A DNA stretch of 64,000 bases from Caloramator sp. E03 (GCF_006016075.1 NZ_CP040093.1:2583501-2647500), one strand, 5' to 3'. Numbered from the stretch's first letter, positions 34,578-45,798 are shown. Numbers and translations are program-made. The notes: a model not told the origin generated them from the sequence alone.

Positions 34578-35454
34578 AACTGTTGGTTATTTTTTAAAAG
34601 AAAGTTTAAAAAGCATACGAAGAAATAGGGTAATGAGTTTTGCATCGGTTACTACGGTTGCAGCGGCATTGTTTATTTTTGGTATATTTATGATAATTAT
34701 AACTAATGTGAATAGTATTGTTGATACAGTTGAAAATAAAGTTGAAATAAAGGCTTTTTTAAAGGAAGATGTAACTACTTTAAAAGCTCAAAAGATTGAA
34801 AAGCAAATAAAGGAAATCAATGGTGTTAAAAGTGTTACTTTTGAATCTAAGGAGGAAGCCTTGAAAAAGGTGTCACAAGAGCTTGGAGAAAATAAAGATT
34901 TAGTAGAAGGGCTTGAAGAGGATAATCCATTTCCAGCGTCTTTTGTAATAAAAGTAAACAAGCCTTCTGATGTATCTGATGTTTCAAAAGAACTTTCAAA
35001 GATAGAGGAGTTTGAAAAGATAAACGATGCACAAGAGGTAGTTAATCAGATAATTAGAATAACAAACTTTATTAAAGTATTAAGTCTTGTTTTAATGATT
35101 ATACTAGGTATTATAGCAATTTCACTTATTTCAAATACAATAAAGCTTACGGTGTATGCAAGAAAAAGAGAGATAGGAATAATGAAATATATAGGTGCAA
35201 CGGACTGGTTTGTAAGATGGCCTTTTATACTTGAGGGAGTTTTCCTTGGATTATTAGGAGCATTGATTGCATTAGGCTTACTTGCAGCAGGATATTCTTA
35301 TGGGCTTAATAAGATTGCATCTAACTTGTTATTTTTCTCCTTCGTACCTTTAAATAAAATAATGGATATTTTGTTTTGGAAATTTAGTTTTGTAGGTATG
35401 CTAATTGGTGGTTTTGGCAGTCTTATATCAATAAGAAAATTCCTTGTTATGTAA
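34567..35454 (+). CDS. ftsX: Cell-division protein FtsX
   Basis: About 295 residues: N-terminal helix with MKIRTVGYFLKESLKSIRRNRVMS, a large extracellular loop rich in Lys and Glu, then three C-terminal helices, with VYARKREIGIMKYIGATDWFVRWPFI before the third. It partners FtsE to switch on a murein hydrolase. The exact start is uncertain between in-frame starts at 34555, 34561 and 34567; the last gives the family-typical N terminus. Confidence 0.94.
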   Translation: MKIRTVGYFLKESLKSIRRNRVMSFASVTTVAAALFIFGIFMIIITNVNSIVDTVENKVEIKAFLKEDVTTLKAQKIEKQIKEINGVKSVTFESKEEALKKVSQELGENKDLVEGLEEDNPFPASFVIKVNKPSDVSDVSKELSKIEEFEKINDAQEVVNQIIRITNFIKVLSLVLMIILGIIAISLISNTIKLTVYARKREIGIMKYIGATDWFVRWPFILEGVFLGLLGALIALGLLAAGYSYGLNKIASNLLFFSFVPLNKIMDILFWKFSFVGMLIGGFGSLISIRKFLVM

Positions 35455-35642
35455 AGTAAAAGCTTAGAGCTATTTTGCTTTTTTAAGGTTATAGTATTAA
35501 AATTAAAATAACTATAAATAATAATATAGCTTTTGTTTTGCTTAAGCTTAAAATTTTATTAAAATAATAAGCTTTAAATGTTATAATGTACAAAGAATTA
35601 CAGTAAAATAACAAGAGATGAATTTTGATTTGGGGTGTTAGT

Positions 35643-36836
35643 GTGAAAAAAAATGTATCGCTAAAAAATGCTGTCATAGCAATTATTGTAACAAACCTTA
35701 TAACTGTGTCCTTATTAGTATTTGCACCTATTCCTATGATTGGAGGAATGAAGCTAGTAACTGGACAGGAATATGACTTTTTGAAAAAGTTTGGAAAAAT
35801 GATAACAGTTAAGAACTTAGTTATGGATAGATATGTTGATAAAATTGACATGCAGAAAATGGTTGATGGGGCTTTAAGGGGAATGGTTTCAAATGCAACT
35901 GACATATACACAGAATATATGGATGAGAAGGAATTTAAAGAGTGGACTACACAAACTAAAGGCTCTTATGCAGGAATAGGAGTTTATATAGAGCCAAAGG
36001 ACGGAAGGATAATGGTTGTATCTCCTATAGAAGATGGACCAGCTCAAAGAGCTGGTATAAAGTCAGGGGATATTATATTAAAAATAAATGGGCAAGAAAT
36101 GACTGCTGATGATATGAATAAGGCAGTATCTATGATGACAGGCAAGGAAGGGAAGAAAATAAATTTAATTATATATAGAAGTGGTGTTGGAAATAAAGAA
36201 TTTAATCTTATAACTGAGAAGATAGTATTTAAAACTGTAAAGAGCAAGATTTTAAATAATAATATAGGCTATATCAGGATTACACAATTTACAGAAACTA
36301 CAGGAAATGATTTTAATAAAGCACTTGATTCACTTTTAGATAAAAAGATTAAAGGATTAGTACTTGATCTTAGGGATAATCCAGGAGGTCTTCTAACAGA
36401 GTGCGTTAAAGTTGCTGATAGGTTAGTTGGAGAAGGCACAATAGTTTATACTATAGATAACAAAAATCAAAGAGAAGAGTGGACATCAGATGAGAATAAG
36501 ATAAATATACCACTTGCATTACTTGTAAATGAAGGAACAGCAAGTGCATCGGAGATAGTATCTGGTGCTGTAAGGGATTATAAGGCAGGGACTTTAATTG
36601 GTACAAAGACTTTTGGTAAGGGGCTTGTTCAGGATTTAATTGATTTGCGTGATGGAACAGGAATTAAGATAACTATTGCAAGATACTATACTCCTTCAGG
36701 AGAGTGTATACAAGGCAAAGGCATTACTCCCGATATAATACTTACATTACCTGAGAAGGATAAATATAAGGAATTAAAGTTGGAAGAGGATATTCAGCTA
36801 CAAAAGGCTATACAAGTTATAAAATCGAAGATGTAG
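35643..36836 (+). CDS. ctpB: S41 carboxy-terminal processing protease
   Basis: About 397 residues: one N-terminal membrane anchor, a PDZ domain (GSYAGIGVYIEPKDGRIMVVSPIEDGPAQRAG), and the S41 catalytic core with LRDNPGGLL, NEGTASASEIVSGAV (Ser) and GTKTFGKGLVQ (Lys). In Bacillus CtpB acts in sporulation signalling and lies beside the same ftsEX-minJ genes; the name is by synteny. GTG start after GGGG. Confidence 0.85.
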   Translation: MKKNVSLKNAVIAIIVTNLITVSLLVFAPIPMIGGMKLVTGQEYDFLKKFGKMITVKNLVMDRYVDKIDMQKMVDGALRGMVSNATDIYTEYMDEKEFKEWTTQTKGSYAGIGVYIEPKDGRIMVVSPIEDGPAQRAGIKSGDIILKINGQEMTADDMNKAVSMMTGKEGKKINLIIYRSGVGNKEFNLITEKIVFKTVKSKILNNNIGYIRITQFTETTGNDFNKALDSLLDKKIKGLVLDLRDNPGGLLTECVKVADRLVGEGTIVYTIDNKNQREEWTSDENKINIPLALLVNEGTASASEIVSGAVRDYKAGTLIGTKTFGKGLVQDLIDLRDGTGIKITIARYYTPSGECIQGKGITPDIILTLPEKDKYKELKLEEDIQLQKAIQVIKSKM

Positions 36837-36871
36837 GGAGGTTTATTTAAAGTCCTTAAAGGGAGGTTATT

Positions 36872-38178
36872 ATGGATATTTTTAAACTAATATACTTTGC
36901 CTTTAAAAGTTATGCAAATGCTGTTTTGACTTTTCTTTTAGATCCTATTTCATGGATATTTCTTTTTATAATTATAGGGCAATATAAAAAGTTTATTACT
37001 CTTCAACAGAATATATATGGTGGTAAAACTAAACAGGATACTAAAGAACTTGTTACTACGTCTGTTCTTTTTGGCATTATAGCAGGGCTTGTTGGCTCGA
37101 TTATTATGACAACCTTTGGAGTTACGTTTTATAAGGCAAATGGGTTAAACTATTTAATACTTTTATCCCTTTTATTGATGCTTATAAGCCCAAGATATGT
37201 TTGCCTGTCCTATTCAGGAGGGATATTAAGCATAATTGTTTTAATTCTTTCTGCACTTTCATCAAAGGGGATAATTGTAGAAGGTAGCCTTGTTAGCAAT
37301 ATATATAATGCTTTGAATTTTGATGTTCCTGCTCTTATGGCAATTGTTGCAATAATGCATTTTATGGAGTCTATATTAATGTGGCTTGATGGTAATAGAG
37401 GGGCTACTCCTGTTTTTATGAAGCAGGATGATGAAATAGTAGGGGCATTTATTATGCAAAGGTTTTGGATTATACCAATTATCTTGTATTTTTTCATGGG
37501 TAGCGGTATATCGAATCTATCTGATGTTTTAGCAACCCTAATTGGTGGCCTCTTATAAAATCACCTCAACTTGGTGATTTAGCAAAAGATGCTATTTTCA
37601 TGGCAACTCCGCTTATTGCAATGCTTGGTTATTCTGATTTTGCAGTTACAACAACTGTTGAAAATAAGGTAAAAAGAACATCGATTGGTCTTTCAGCTTT
37701 TAGTTTAATACTTCTTGTACTTTCTTATTTGGCAACAAAGTTTTATATTTTTAACTATGTTGCAGCATTATTTGCTCCTCTTGCTCATGAAGGGCTTATA
37801 CTATTTGAAAGGTATAGGGAAAAAAATGGAGAGCCTCTTTACAAAAAAAGTGATGAGGGTATAGTAGTTCTTGATACTATTCCTTTATCTCCAGCAGAGA
37901 GTATGGGAATAAGACCAGGGGAAATAATAATAAAAGTAAACAATAAAATAGTAAAAAAGATTGATGATGCTGATGAAATATTTAATGAATATCCAAGCTT
38001 TTTATGGGTAGAAGTTATAGGTATTGATGGTAAAAGAAAGATATTAGAGTTTAGAGACTATAAGAATTCAATAAGGGAGCTTGGAATAATAACAATTCCT
38101 GAAAATATGTATGATATTCCTTATATTGAAGATAAAAACATATCACTGTTTGATAGAATAAGAAGAAGGTATAGATAA
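36872..38178 (+). pseudogene. MinJ-like PDZ membrane protein split by a one-base frameshift
   Basis: The first reading frame (36872-37558, 228 residues) is a polytopic membrane protein; the second (37600-38178, 192 residues, extendable upstream to about 37546) begins with PLIKSPQLGDLAKDAIF, two more helices, then a C-terminal PDZ domain (GIVVLDTIPLSPAESMGIRPGEIIIKVN). Together they form a protein of about 430 residues like the PDZ protein MinJ of Bacillus, also next to ctpB. A single missing base near 37548-37552 (GGTGGCCTC) puts them out of frame. No slippery heptamer was seen, so programmed frameshifting is unlikely; a mutation or sequencing error fits. Whether the halves work separately is unknown. 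Confidence 0.75.
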
Positions 38179-38204
38179 TGCATTAGCATTATCTATACCT
38201 TCTT
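38163..38204. terminator. Strong bidirectional terminator hairpin
   Basis: A 19-bp perfect stem with a four-base loop ATTA overlaps the stop of the MinJ-like gene and the last bases of proA on the other strand. Arms are AAGAAGGTATAGATAATGC and its complement. Confidence 0.85.
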
Positions 38205-39457
38205 TATCTTATCTGACCATCCCCATAGATTATATATTTTGTTGTTGTAAGCTCATTAAGCCCCATAGGACCTCTTGCATGCATCTTTTGTGTGCTGATT
38301 CCTATTTCTGCACCAAATCCAAATTCATATCCATCAGTAAAGCGGGTTGATGCATTAACATATACAGCAGCAGCATCAACTTCTTTTAAAAAGCTCTGGG
38401 CGTTGAAATAGTTTTTAGTAACTATTGCTTCTGAATGTTTAGTTCCATATTTATATATATGTTCTATAGCTTCATCTAATGAATCAACAACCTTAATGGC
38501 AAGTATAAGGTCTAAGAATTCAGTAAAGTAATCTTCTTCAGTAGCTTCTAAGGCATAAGGAACTATTTCTTTAGTTTTTTTGCAACCTCTAATTTCAACC
38601 CCAAGTGAATTTAGTTTTTTACAAAGATCTGGAAGGATTTTATCAGCTATATCTTTATGAACAAGTAAGGTTTCCATAGCATTGCAAACTCCTGGCCTTT
38701 GGGTTTTGGCATTTATAACTATATCCTCTGCCATTTTAATGTCAGCTTCGTTATCTATATATACATGGCAATTTCCAACACCTGTTTCAATAACAGGTAC
38801 AGTTGAATTTTCTATAACTGTTTTAATTAGGCCAGCACCTCCCCTTGGAATTAAAAGATCAAGGTATTTATTCATTTTCATCATTATTCTTGTAGCTTCC
38901 CTATCAGTTGTTTCAATAAGCTGTATACATCCTTTTGGAAGACCTGCCTCAAAAGCTGCACTTGAAATTATATCAGTAATAGCTTTGTTTGAATTAATTG
39001 CTTCTGATCCTCCTCTTAAAATAACAGCATTCCCTGATTTTATGCACAAAGCTGCTGCATCTACGGTAACATTTGGCCTTGCTTCGTATATTATGCCTAT
39101 AACTCCTATAGGAACCCTAATTTGTCCAATTTGAAGGCCATTTGGCCTTTTCCACATTCTTAAAATTTCACCAACAGGATCAGGTAAAGCTGCAACTTGA
39201 AGTAATCCTTCTGCCATGTCGTTTATTCTCTTTTCATTCAAAAGTAGCCTGTCAAGAAGGGAACTTGAAAGGTTTTTATTTTTTCCTTCAGCCATATCTA
39301 ATTCATTTGCAGTTAATATTTTATCAATATTATTTTTTAATGCTTGAGCCATATTTATAAGAGCTTTATTTTTAATATTTGTCTGCATATTATTAAGCTC
39401 TTTAGATGCCTTTTTTGCCAAATAACCTTTTTCTTCAACATAGCTATATATATCCAT
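38204..39457 (-). CDS. proA: Gamma-glutamyl phosphate reductase
   Basis: A 417-residue aldehyde-dehydrogenase-superfamily enzyme of proline synthesis: IGVIGIIYEARPNVTVDAAALCIKSGNA, LLIPRGGAGLI, and the active-site cysteine in KTQRPGVCNAMETLLV. It reduces glutamyl phosphate made by ProB to the semialdehyde. Transcribed after proB with an 11-bp gap. Confidence 0.95.
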   Translation of the reverse strand: MDIYSYVEEKGYLAKKASKELNNMQTNIKNKALINMAQALKNNIDKILTANELDMAEGKNKNLSSSLLDRLLLNEKRINDMAEGLLQVAALPDPVGEILRMWKRPNGLQIGQIRVPIGVIGIIYEARPNVTVDAAALCIKSGNAVILRGGSEAINSNKAITDIISSAAFEAGLPKGCIQLIETTDREATRIMMKMNKYLDLLIPRGGAGLIKTVIENSTVPVIETGVGNCHVYIDNEADIKMAEDIVINAKTQRPGVCNAMETLLVHKDIADKILPDLCKKLNSLGVEIRGCKKTKEIVPYALEATEEDYFTEFLDLILAIKVVDSLDEAIEHIYKYGTKHSEAIVTKNYFNAQSFLKEVDAAAVYVNASTRFTDGYEFGFGAEIGISTQKMHARGPMGLNELTTTKYIIYGDGQIR

Positions 39458-39468
39458 TTTTATCCTCC

Positions 39469-40605
39469 TTATAGACTTAAAATAACCATATTATCCTTGT
39501 GTATTACCTCGTCGTAGTTTTTATGTCCTAAAATGTTTTCAATTTGGGAAGAATTTAATCCTTTAATCTGTTCAATCTCATTAGAGCTGTAATTTACAAT
39601 ACCCTTTGCTATTTCTTTATCCTTGCTATTTAAAATAGAAACTACCTGGCCTTCACTGAACTTACCAGATATTTTAGTTATTCCACTTGGAAGTAAGCTT
39701 TTCTTATTAACAATTATTGCTTTTTCAGCACCATCATCAACATAAATTTTACCTTTTATCTTTGTACTGTAAGCAATCCACCTTTGCCTTGCATGAAGTG
39801 GCTTTTCCTTTGGTTTAAACCATGTTCCTATATTTTTGCCGGTAATAATATCAGTAATTATTTTTGGGTTTGAGCCGTTTGCAATAACCATTGAAGTGCC
39901 CGCAGAAACAGCAATTTTAGCAGCTTTTATTTTAGTTGCCATACCTCCTGTCCCAAGGTGGCTTCCTGCACCTCCTGCTGCTGCTTCTATTTCCGGGGTA
40001 ATTTTATCTATCCAGCTAATAAGTTTTGCATTGGGATTAATATGTGGGTCAGAATCATAAAAGCCATCAATGTCAGATAACAAAATTAGAAGATCTGCTT
40101 CTACAAGGCTTGCAACACATGCTGATAATGTGTCATTGTCTCCAAATTTAATTTCCTCAGTTACAATAGCATCATTTTCATTAATTATAGGTATTACGTT
40201 ATTATCAAGCAATGCAAATAAAGTATTCCTTGCATTTAAAAATCTAATTCTATGGGACATATCTTCTCGTGTTAAAAGTACCTGAGCAACTATTTGACCA
40301 TATTCTGCAAAAAGCTTTTCATATATATGCATAAGTATTCCTTGGCCAACTGCTGCTGCAGCTTGTTTTTCGGGTATTGTTTTAGGTTTTGTTTTTAAAC
40401 CTAATCTTCCTATTCCAGCACCAATAGCACCAGAGGTTACAAGTATTACTTCTTTTCCTCTATTAATAAGATCTGCAATTTGCCTTACAATGCTTTCTAT
40501 GCTGCTTATATTAAGTCTTCCATTTTCGTGTGTTAAAGTTGAGGTGCCTACTTTTATAACAATTCTGTTTATTGAGTCTATATATTCTGCTCTTTTATTA
40601 TCCAT
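39469..40605 (-). CDS. proB: Glutamate 5-kinase with PUA domain
   Basis: About 378 residues: amino-acid-kinase domain with [59 protein letters not shown], then a C-terminal PUA domain. First step of proline synthesis, normally feedback-inhibited by proline. The start is the ATG at 40605 after AGGAGG; the reading frame runs further upstream but without a ribosome site. Confidence 0.95.
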   Translation of the reverse strand: MDNKRAEYIDSINRIVIKVGTSTLTHENGRLNISSIESIVRQIADLINRGKEVILVTSGAIGAGIGRLGLKTKPKTIPEKQAAAAVGQGILMHIYEKLFAEYGQIVAQVLLTREDMSHRIRFLNARNTLFALLDNNVIPIINENDAIVTEEIKFGDNDTLSACVASLVEADLLILLSDIDGFYDSDPHINPNAKLISWIDKITPEIEAAAGGAGSHLGTGGMATKIKAAKIAVSAGTSMVIANGSNPKIITDIITGKNIGTWFKPKEKPLHARQRWIAYSTKIKGKIYVDDGAEKAIIVNKKSLLPSGITKISGKFSEGQVVSILNSKDKEIAKGIVNYSSNEIEQIKGLNSSQIENILGHKNYDEVIHKDNMVILSL

Positions 40606-40845
40606 TAATATCCTCCTAGAATATAAGATATTAAAAAATGATTTTGTAAATATACTTATGATTTTGATAATTATACCATAATATGAATAAAAGAACAACA
40701 AAATTATAAATTGGGCTCTTGCAAAGTTCTTAACACAAAAAGGTTTGTCGTCAATCTGAAATATTTTTATGAGATATGTTATAGTTAAAAGTGATATAAT
40801 AATTCTTTTATATACAAATAATATAATTAATAAGGAGGTTAAAAT

Positions 40846-42429
40846 ATGGAGAAAATGTTTGATGATTTAGGTTTATCTAAGGAAATATTAAAAGCTGTTG
40901 AAGATATGGGATTTGAAGAACCATCTCCTATACAAAAACAAGCTATACCAGTAATTTTAAGTGGTAAAGATGTTATAGGGCAAGCACAAACAGGCACAGG
41001 GAAAACAGCAGCCTTTGGAATGCCTGTGATAGATATTATTAATACTCAGGATAAATATCTTCAAGCTGTAATTTTATGCCCTACAAGAGAACTTGCGATT
41101 CAGGTTGCAGAAGAAATAAAAAAGCTGTCAAAATACAAAAAGGGAATTCAAATACTTCCTGTGTATGGTGGTCAATCAATAGAGAGGCAAATAAAAGCTT
41201 TAAAAAAGGGAGTACAAATAATAGTTGGAACACCAGGCCGTGTTATGGACCATATAAATAGAAAAACAATTAGCCTTGATAAAGTTAAGATATTTGTTCT
41301 TGATGAAGCCGATGAAATGCTGGACATGGGTTTTAGAGATGACATAGAGTTTATTTTAAAAAATGCTCCCAAAGAGAGGCAGACGCTGTTATTTTCAGCT
41401 ACTATGCCAAAGGCAATTCTTGAACTTACAGAAAAATATCAAAAAAATCCTGAGCTAGTTAAAGTAATCCACAAGGAACTTACAGTACCAAATATTGAGC
41501 AATATTATTTTGAAGTTAAGGAGAAAAATAAAATCGATGCTTTATCAAGGATTATAGATGTATATAATCCATATCAGGCTATAATATTTTGTAATACAAA
41601 GAGAAAGGTAGATGAGCTTGTAGAGGAATTGCAATCAAGAGGATATGCAGCTGATGGACTTCATGGTGATATGAAGCAATCTCAAAGAGATAAGGTTATG
41701 TCAAAGCTTAGAAAGGGTATAACTGAAATACTTGTCGCGACTGATGTGGCAGCAAGAGGGATTGATGTTGAGAATATTGACATGGTTTTTAATTTTGATA
41801 TGCCACAGGATGAAGAGTATTATGTTCATAGAATAGGAAGAACTGCAAGAGCTGGTAAAACAGGTAGGGCTTTTACATTTGTATCTGGAAAGGATTTTTA
41901 TAAATTAAAGGATATACAAAGGTATACTAAAACAAAAATTATGAGAAAGGAAATACCTACAATAGGAGATGTAGAGGAGATTAAAAATAATGCTCTAATA
42001 GAAAAAATAAAAGCTACTATAGAAGAAGGCGGAATAGAGAAATATACAAATATAGCTGAAAAGCTTCTTGATGAAGAATATAATTCTTTAGATGTATGTG
42101 CTGCACTTTTAAAGATGCTTGTAAAAAAAGATGAAAGGCCTTTAAATGATGAAGATGATTTTGATTTTGAAAACACAGGAGGAGCACCTGGAATGGCAAG
42201 GCTTTTTATTAATGTGGGCAGAAGAAATAATATAACTCCAAAGAATATAGTTGGAGCAATTGCTGGTGAAACAGGACTTCCAGGTAAACTCATTGGAACT
42301 ATTGATGTATATGATAAATATACTTTTGTTGAGGTTCCAAAGGAATATGCAAGGGAAGTAATAAGAATAATGAAGGATAATGAAATAAATGGAAACAAGA
42401 TAAATATAGAACCTGCAAATGCAAGATAG
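40846..42429 (+). CDS. DEAD-box RNA helicase with DbpA-like RNA-binding domain
   Basis: A 527-residue helicase: Q-motif region [31 protein letters not shown] in [18 protein letters not shown], and [13 protein letters not shown]. The C-terminal RRM-like DbpA domain ([27 protein letters not shown]) suggests ribosome or cold-shock-related RNA remodelling, like CshA or DeaD. AAGGAGG precedes the ATG. Confidence 0.94.
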   Translation: MEKMFDDLGLSKEILKAVEDMGFEEPSPIQKQAIPVILSGKDVIGQAQTGTGKTAAFGMPVIDIINTQDKYLQAVILCPTRELAIQVAEEIKKLSKYKKGIQILPVYGGQSIERQIKALKKGVQIIVGTPGRVMDHINRKTISLDKVKIFVLDEADEMLDMGFRDDIEFILKNAPKERQTLLFSATMPKAILELTEKYQKNPELVKVIHKELTVPNIEQYYFEVKEKNKIDALSRIIDVYNPYQAIIFCNTKRKVDELVEELQSRGYAADGLHGDMKQSQRDKVMSKLRKGITEILVATDVAARGIDVENIDMVFNFDMPQDEEYYVHRIGRTARAGKTGRAFTFVSGKDFYKLKDIQRYTKTKIMRKEIPTIGDVEEIKNNALIEKIKATIEEGGIEKYTNIAEKLLDEEYNSLDVCAALLKMLVKKDERPLNDEDDFDFENTGGAPGMARLFINVGRRNNITPKNIVGAIAGETGLPGKLIGTIDVYDKYTFVEVPKEYAREVIRIMKDNEINGNKINIEPANAR

Positions 42430-42439
42430 AATAAAATAT

Positions 42440-42508
42440 AAAGCCTGTAAATATGTTAAAGCCGTTTTTTTATATTGGATTTAACATATTTTCAGGCTTT
42501 TAATTTAA
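42440..42508 (+). terminator. Long terminator hairpin after the helicase gene
   Basis: AAGCCTG-AAATATGTTAAA pairs with TTTAACATATTT-CAGGCTT around a loop holding a T-run, followed by TTAATTT. Confidence 0.7.
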
Positions 42509-42584
42509 ATAAGCATAATATTCCTTAATTTATAATTATTGCACTACTAATATTAATATCTTAAAATGATAAAGAGGTGATGAT

Positions 42585-44297
42585 ATGATAAAAAAGTTTA
42601 TTAGCTATTATAGGACTCATACGGGACTTTTTATACTTGATATGGTCTGTGCAGTTTTAATATCCGCAACTGATTTAATATATCCTATGATTACAAGACA
42701 GCTTATAAACAATATTATTCCTTCTAAAAATGTACTACTTATTTTTAAAATAGGACTTATCTTGCTCATATTATATATTTTTAGAATGATTTTTGAGTAT
42801 GTAGTAGGATATTATGGCCATGTTTTAGGGGTTAGAATGGAATATGATATGAGAAAGGATATGTTTACCCATATTCAAACATTACCTATAAGATATTTTG
42901 ATAATACAAAAACCGGGCAAATAATGTCAAGGATAGTAAATGATTTAAATGAGATATCAGAACTTGCTCATCATGGGCCAGAGGATATTTTTATTTCAAC
43001 ACTGATGATTTTAGGTTCTTTTTTTCTGCTTTTAAATATTAATATAAAATTAACTTTAATAGTCTTTACTATTATACCTTTTATGGTCTACTTTACAGTA
43101 ATATATAATTCAAAAATGAGAAAAAATTTCAGAAAAATTAGAGAAAGCATTGCAAATGTAAACAGCAGATTGGAGGACACGCTCTCGGGAATAAGAGTTG
43201 TGAAATCCTTTACAAACGAAGAATATGAAATAGACAGGTTTGATGAAAACAACAATGAGTTTAAATGCCTTAGGACAAAATCAGTAAAATATATAGGAAT
43301 ACTTCATGGAGGAATAAACTTTTTTTCAAATTTATCAACACTCCTTGCACTTATAGCGGGAGGATATTTTGTTGCTAAAGGTGAGATAAAAGTAGGGGAT
43401 TTAGTTGCCTATCTTATATATATAGGTCAGTTTCTTCAGCCAGTAAAAAGGTTAGCACAATTTGTTGAGGAGTATCAAAGAGGTATGGCTGGATTTAAAA
43501 GGTTTTATGAAATAATTAACATAAAGCCAGATATATTTGATAAAGAAGATGCAATTGAATTAAAGGATGTTAAAGGAAAAGTTGAGTTTAAAAATGTAAG
43601 TTTTAGCTATAACAATAAAACCACTGTACTTAGGGATATAAATTTGACTGTTAATGAAGGAGAAAGCATTGCAATAGTTGGCCCATCAGGAGTTGGAAAA
43701 ACTACTCTTTGCAGCCTAATCCCAAGGTTTTATGATGTAGATAGTGGCAATATATATATTGATGGTATTGATATAAAAGATATAAAAATAAAATCTTTAA
43801 GGCAAAATATCGGTATAGTACAGCAGGATGTTTTTTTATTTGCAGGAACAATAAGAGATAATATAGCCTATGGTAAACTTAACGCAACAGAGGAGGAGAT
43901 TATTTGGGCTGCAAAGGCTGCAAATGCCCATGAGTTTATTATGGAACTTGAAGATGATTATGATACATATATTGGGGAGAGAGGGGTTAAACTTTCAGGA
44001 GGGCAGAAGCAGAGAATTTCAATAGCAAGAATGTTTTTGAAAAACCCACCTATATTAATACTTGATGAAGCAACATCATCCCTTGATAACCAGAGTGAGC
44101 TTATAATTCAAAAATCTATAGAGCAGCTGTCAAAGGGACGTACAACTTTTATTATTGCCCATAGGCTTGCAACAATAAAAAATGCAAAGAGGATAATAGT
44201 TCTAACTGAAAATGGAATAGAAGAGGAAGGTACACATACTGAGCTTATGGCAAGAAAAGGTATATACTATGAATTATATAAAACACAATTTGAATAG
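42585..44297 (+). CDS. ABC exporter, fused permease and ATPase
   Basis: A 570-residue half-transporter. Six helices occupy residues 1-310; the nucleotide-binding domain has Walker A GPSGVGKTT, signature LSGGQKQRISIARM, Walker B ILILDEATSSLD and the His switch IIAHRLAT. It resembles MsbA/LmrA-type lipid or drug exporters working as a homodimer. No dedicated partner is adjacent, so the substrate is unknown. Confidence 0.92.
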   Translation: MIKKFISYYRTHTGLFILDMVCAVLISATDLIYPMITRQLINNIIPSKNVLLIFKIGLILLILYIFRMIFEYVVGYYGHVLGVRMEYDMRKDMFTHIQTLPIRYFDNTKTGQIMSRIVNDLNEISELAHHGPEDIFISTLMILGSFFLLLNINIKLTLIVFTIIPFMVYFTVIYNSKMRKNFRKIRESIANVNSRLEDTLSGIRVVKSFTNEEYEIDRFDENNNEFKCLRTKSVKYIGILHGGINFFSNLSTLLALIAGGYFVAKGEIKVGDLVAYLIYIGQFLQPVKRLAQFVEEYQRGMAGFKRFYEIINIKPDIFDKEDAIELKDVKGKVEFKNVSFSYNNKTTVLRDINLTVNEGESIAIVGPSGVGKTTLCSLIPRFYDVDSGNIYIDGIDIKDIKIKSLRQNIGIVQQDVFLFAGTIRDNIAYGKLNATEEEIIWAAKAANAHEFIMELEDDYDTYIGERGVKLSGGQKQRISIARMFLKNPPILILDEATSSLDNQSELIIQKSIEQLSKGRTTFIIAHRLATIKNAKRIIVLTENGIEEEGTHTELMARKGIYYELYKTQFE

Positions 44298-44306
44298 ATT
44301 TTGTTT

Positions 44307-44346
44307 AGAGGCGGATTTTAATTAAGATCTAAGCCTCTTTATTTTA
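44307..44346 (+). terminator. Terminator after the ABC exporter
   Basis: AGAGGC (44307-44312) and GCCTCT (44333-44338) form a stem around a 20-base loop, followed by TTATTTTA. Confidence 0.55.
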
Positions 44347-44686
44347 TGCTTATAAGGGAATTATTATTTAAATTTAAGATAGGCTTATAGTGTTTCGACT
44401 ATATAGAAAAGATAAATATATTGAAAGAAAATTATTTATATTATGAATAATTAAACGCAGTATAAAAATTATATAATTTAATTATGAAATATTTATTGAT
44501 TGTGTTAAGTAAATATGAAAAAATAGCGTAGCTACACGTATAATTACACAAAATTACACAGTTTTTTTATGTAATCTGAATTAATAAAATTTGATAATAC
44601 TGGATTTATCAAAAAAAGGCATGCCGAAGGCACCTACTTAAAACTTAAAATGTAGGTATGTTATGAATATATGGTTTATTTGAGAA

Positions 44687-45727
44687 TTAAGCAGACAGAA
44701 GCCAGTTATTAATATTTTTTTCATCAACTAAAATACCAGCAACTTGTGCAGGAGTTAGATTGTTTAAAGAATAGTGAGGTCTTAAAAAATTATAATGGAA
44801 AATAAACATTGCTATTAGAGTGTTTGCACTTTCAAATGATTTAAAACCTCTTTTACGTTTATACCAGTCTTTAAATGTATCATTAAAAGCTTCTAGCAAG
44901 TTGTTGGATATATCATCTTTAAATGATTGAACTTTTATGTGTTTTGAAGTGTTAAAAATAGTTTTAGTAGCAAGATTATATGAGCCTAATCTATCGGTCA
45001 CAATAGCCGATGGACATCCAAACTTACTTGCAGATTTAAACAAGGAAAAAGCTTGAGAAGCATCTCTTGAAGGAGATAAATTAAAACCAAGAACCATTCT
45101 GGTTTCTGAATCGATAATTAACCATAGATAATGTTTTTTACCATTAATAAAAACGACAGTTTCGTCGGCATGCCATTCATCAGATGTACTTAAATCAAGA
45201 TTTTCAGTAAGTCTATTAGCTATACTTAGAAAAATTGGAGCAAATTTTTTGCACCAAGATGCAATAGTTACATGAGAAACTTTGACATTGTAGGTTAGTT
45301 TAAAAAATTGAGATATTCTTCTTGTTGAAGAACCATTTAGATAATAGAGGTTAAGTGCAGTAAGAATTAAAAATAATGGAAATCTCATTCTTTTAAAATC
45401 TGTCTTTCCTTTAATTAATTCACAAGATGCAGAGGGTATATTAATAGGTTTTGCAACATAAATAGAATGACCACATTTTTTAGAGTTGCAAGTATAATGG
45501 GAATAGTACTCATAATCATGGTGCAAATAAGTACCACTACCACAAACAGGACAACGAGGATACCCTCTCAATACACGATTTTTCTTACCCTTATAATCTT
45601 CAAGAGTAAACTGACGTCTACAGTCTTTACATTGATATTTTTGATTACCTGCTTTGTCTTTCCCAAAGCGATAGAGATTTTGACTATGGCATCTTGGACA
45701 TGAAATTTTATTCAATGACTTGCACAT
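44687..45727 (-). CDS. DDE transposase with N-terminal zinc ribbons (IS6/IS240-like or unclassified)
   Basis: A 346-residue transposase. Two Cys4 zinc ribbons (CPRCHSQNLYRFG...CKDC; CPVCGSG...CNSKKCG) precede a DDE catalytic domain: first Asp in SDEWHADETVVFING, second in IVTDRLGSYN, Glu in NLLEAFNDTFKDW. The C-terminal RPHYSLNNLTPAQVAGI is typical of IS6/IS240-like elements. It looks intact. The gene is preceded by a hairpin that buries its ribosome site (45728-45798). Confidence 0.88.
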   Translation of the reverse strand: MCKSLNKISCPRCHSQNLYRFGKDKAGNQKYQCKDCRRQFTLEDYKGKKNRVLRGYPRCPVCGSGTYLHHDYEYYSHYTCNSKKCGHSIYVAKPINIPSASCELIKGKTDFKRMRFPLFLILTALNLYYLNGSSTRRISQFFKLTYNVKVSHVTIASWCKKFAPIFLSIANRLTENLDLSTSDEWHADETVVFINGKKHYLWLIIDSETRMVLGFNLSPSRDASQAFSLFKSASKFGCPSAIVTDRLGSYNLATKTIFNTSKHIKVQSFKDDISNNLLEAFNDTFKDWYKRKRGFKSFESANTLIAMFIFHYNFLRPHYSLNNLTPAQVAGILVDEKNINNWLLSA

Positions 45728-45798
45728 AATTTCATCTCTCCTTCGGAGGTATTTTGTTTTTCGCTATATATAAGATAACTCAAAGGAGAGATGAAATT
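45728..45798 (-). promoter_or_regulatory. Hairpin sequestering the transposase ribosome site
   Basis: A 16-bp perfect inverted repeat, AATTTCATCTCTCCTT at 45728-45743 and its complement at 45783-45798. On the transposase mRNA the arm next to the ATG contains GGAGAG. Read-through transcripts would fold and hide the start, limiting transposase made from outside promoters; a transcript starting inside the loop would escape. Confidence 0.65.

Noticed and set aside
37540-37600. Programmed ribosomal frameshift in the MinJ-like gene
   Set aside because: No X-XXY-YYZ slippery heptamer, no downstream pseudoknot-like stem and a stop codon immediately after; a simple one-base loss is more likely.
44687-45727. 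Transposase as a pseudogene
   Set aside because: The frame is full length with zinc ribbons and all three DDE positions present, so it appears intact.
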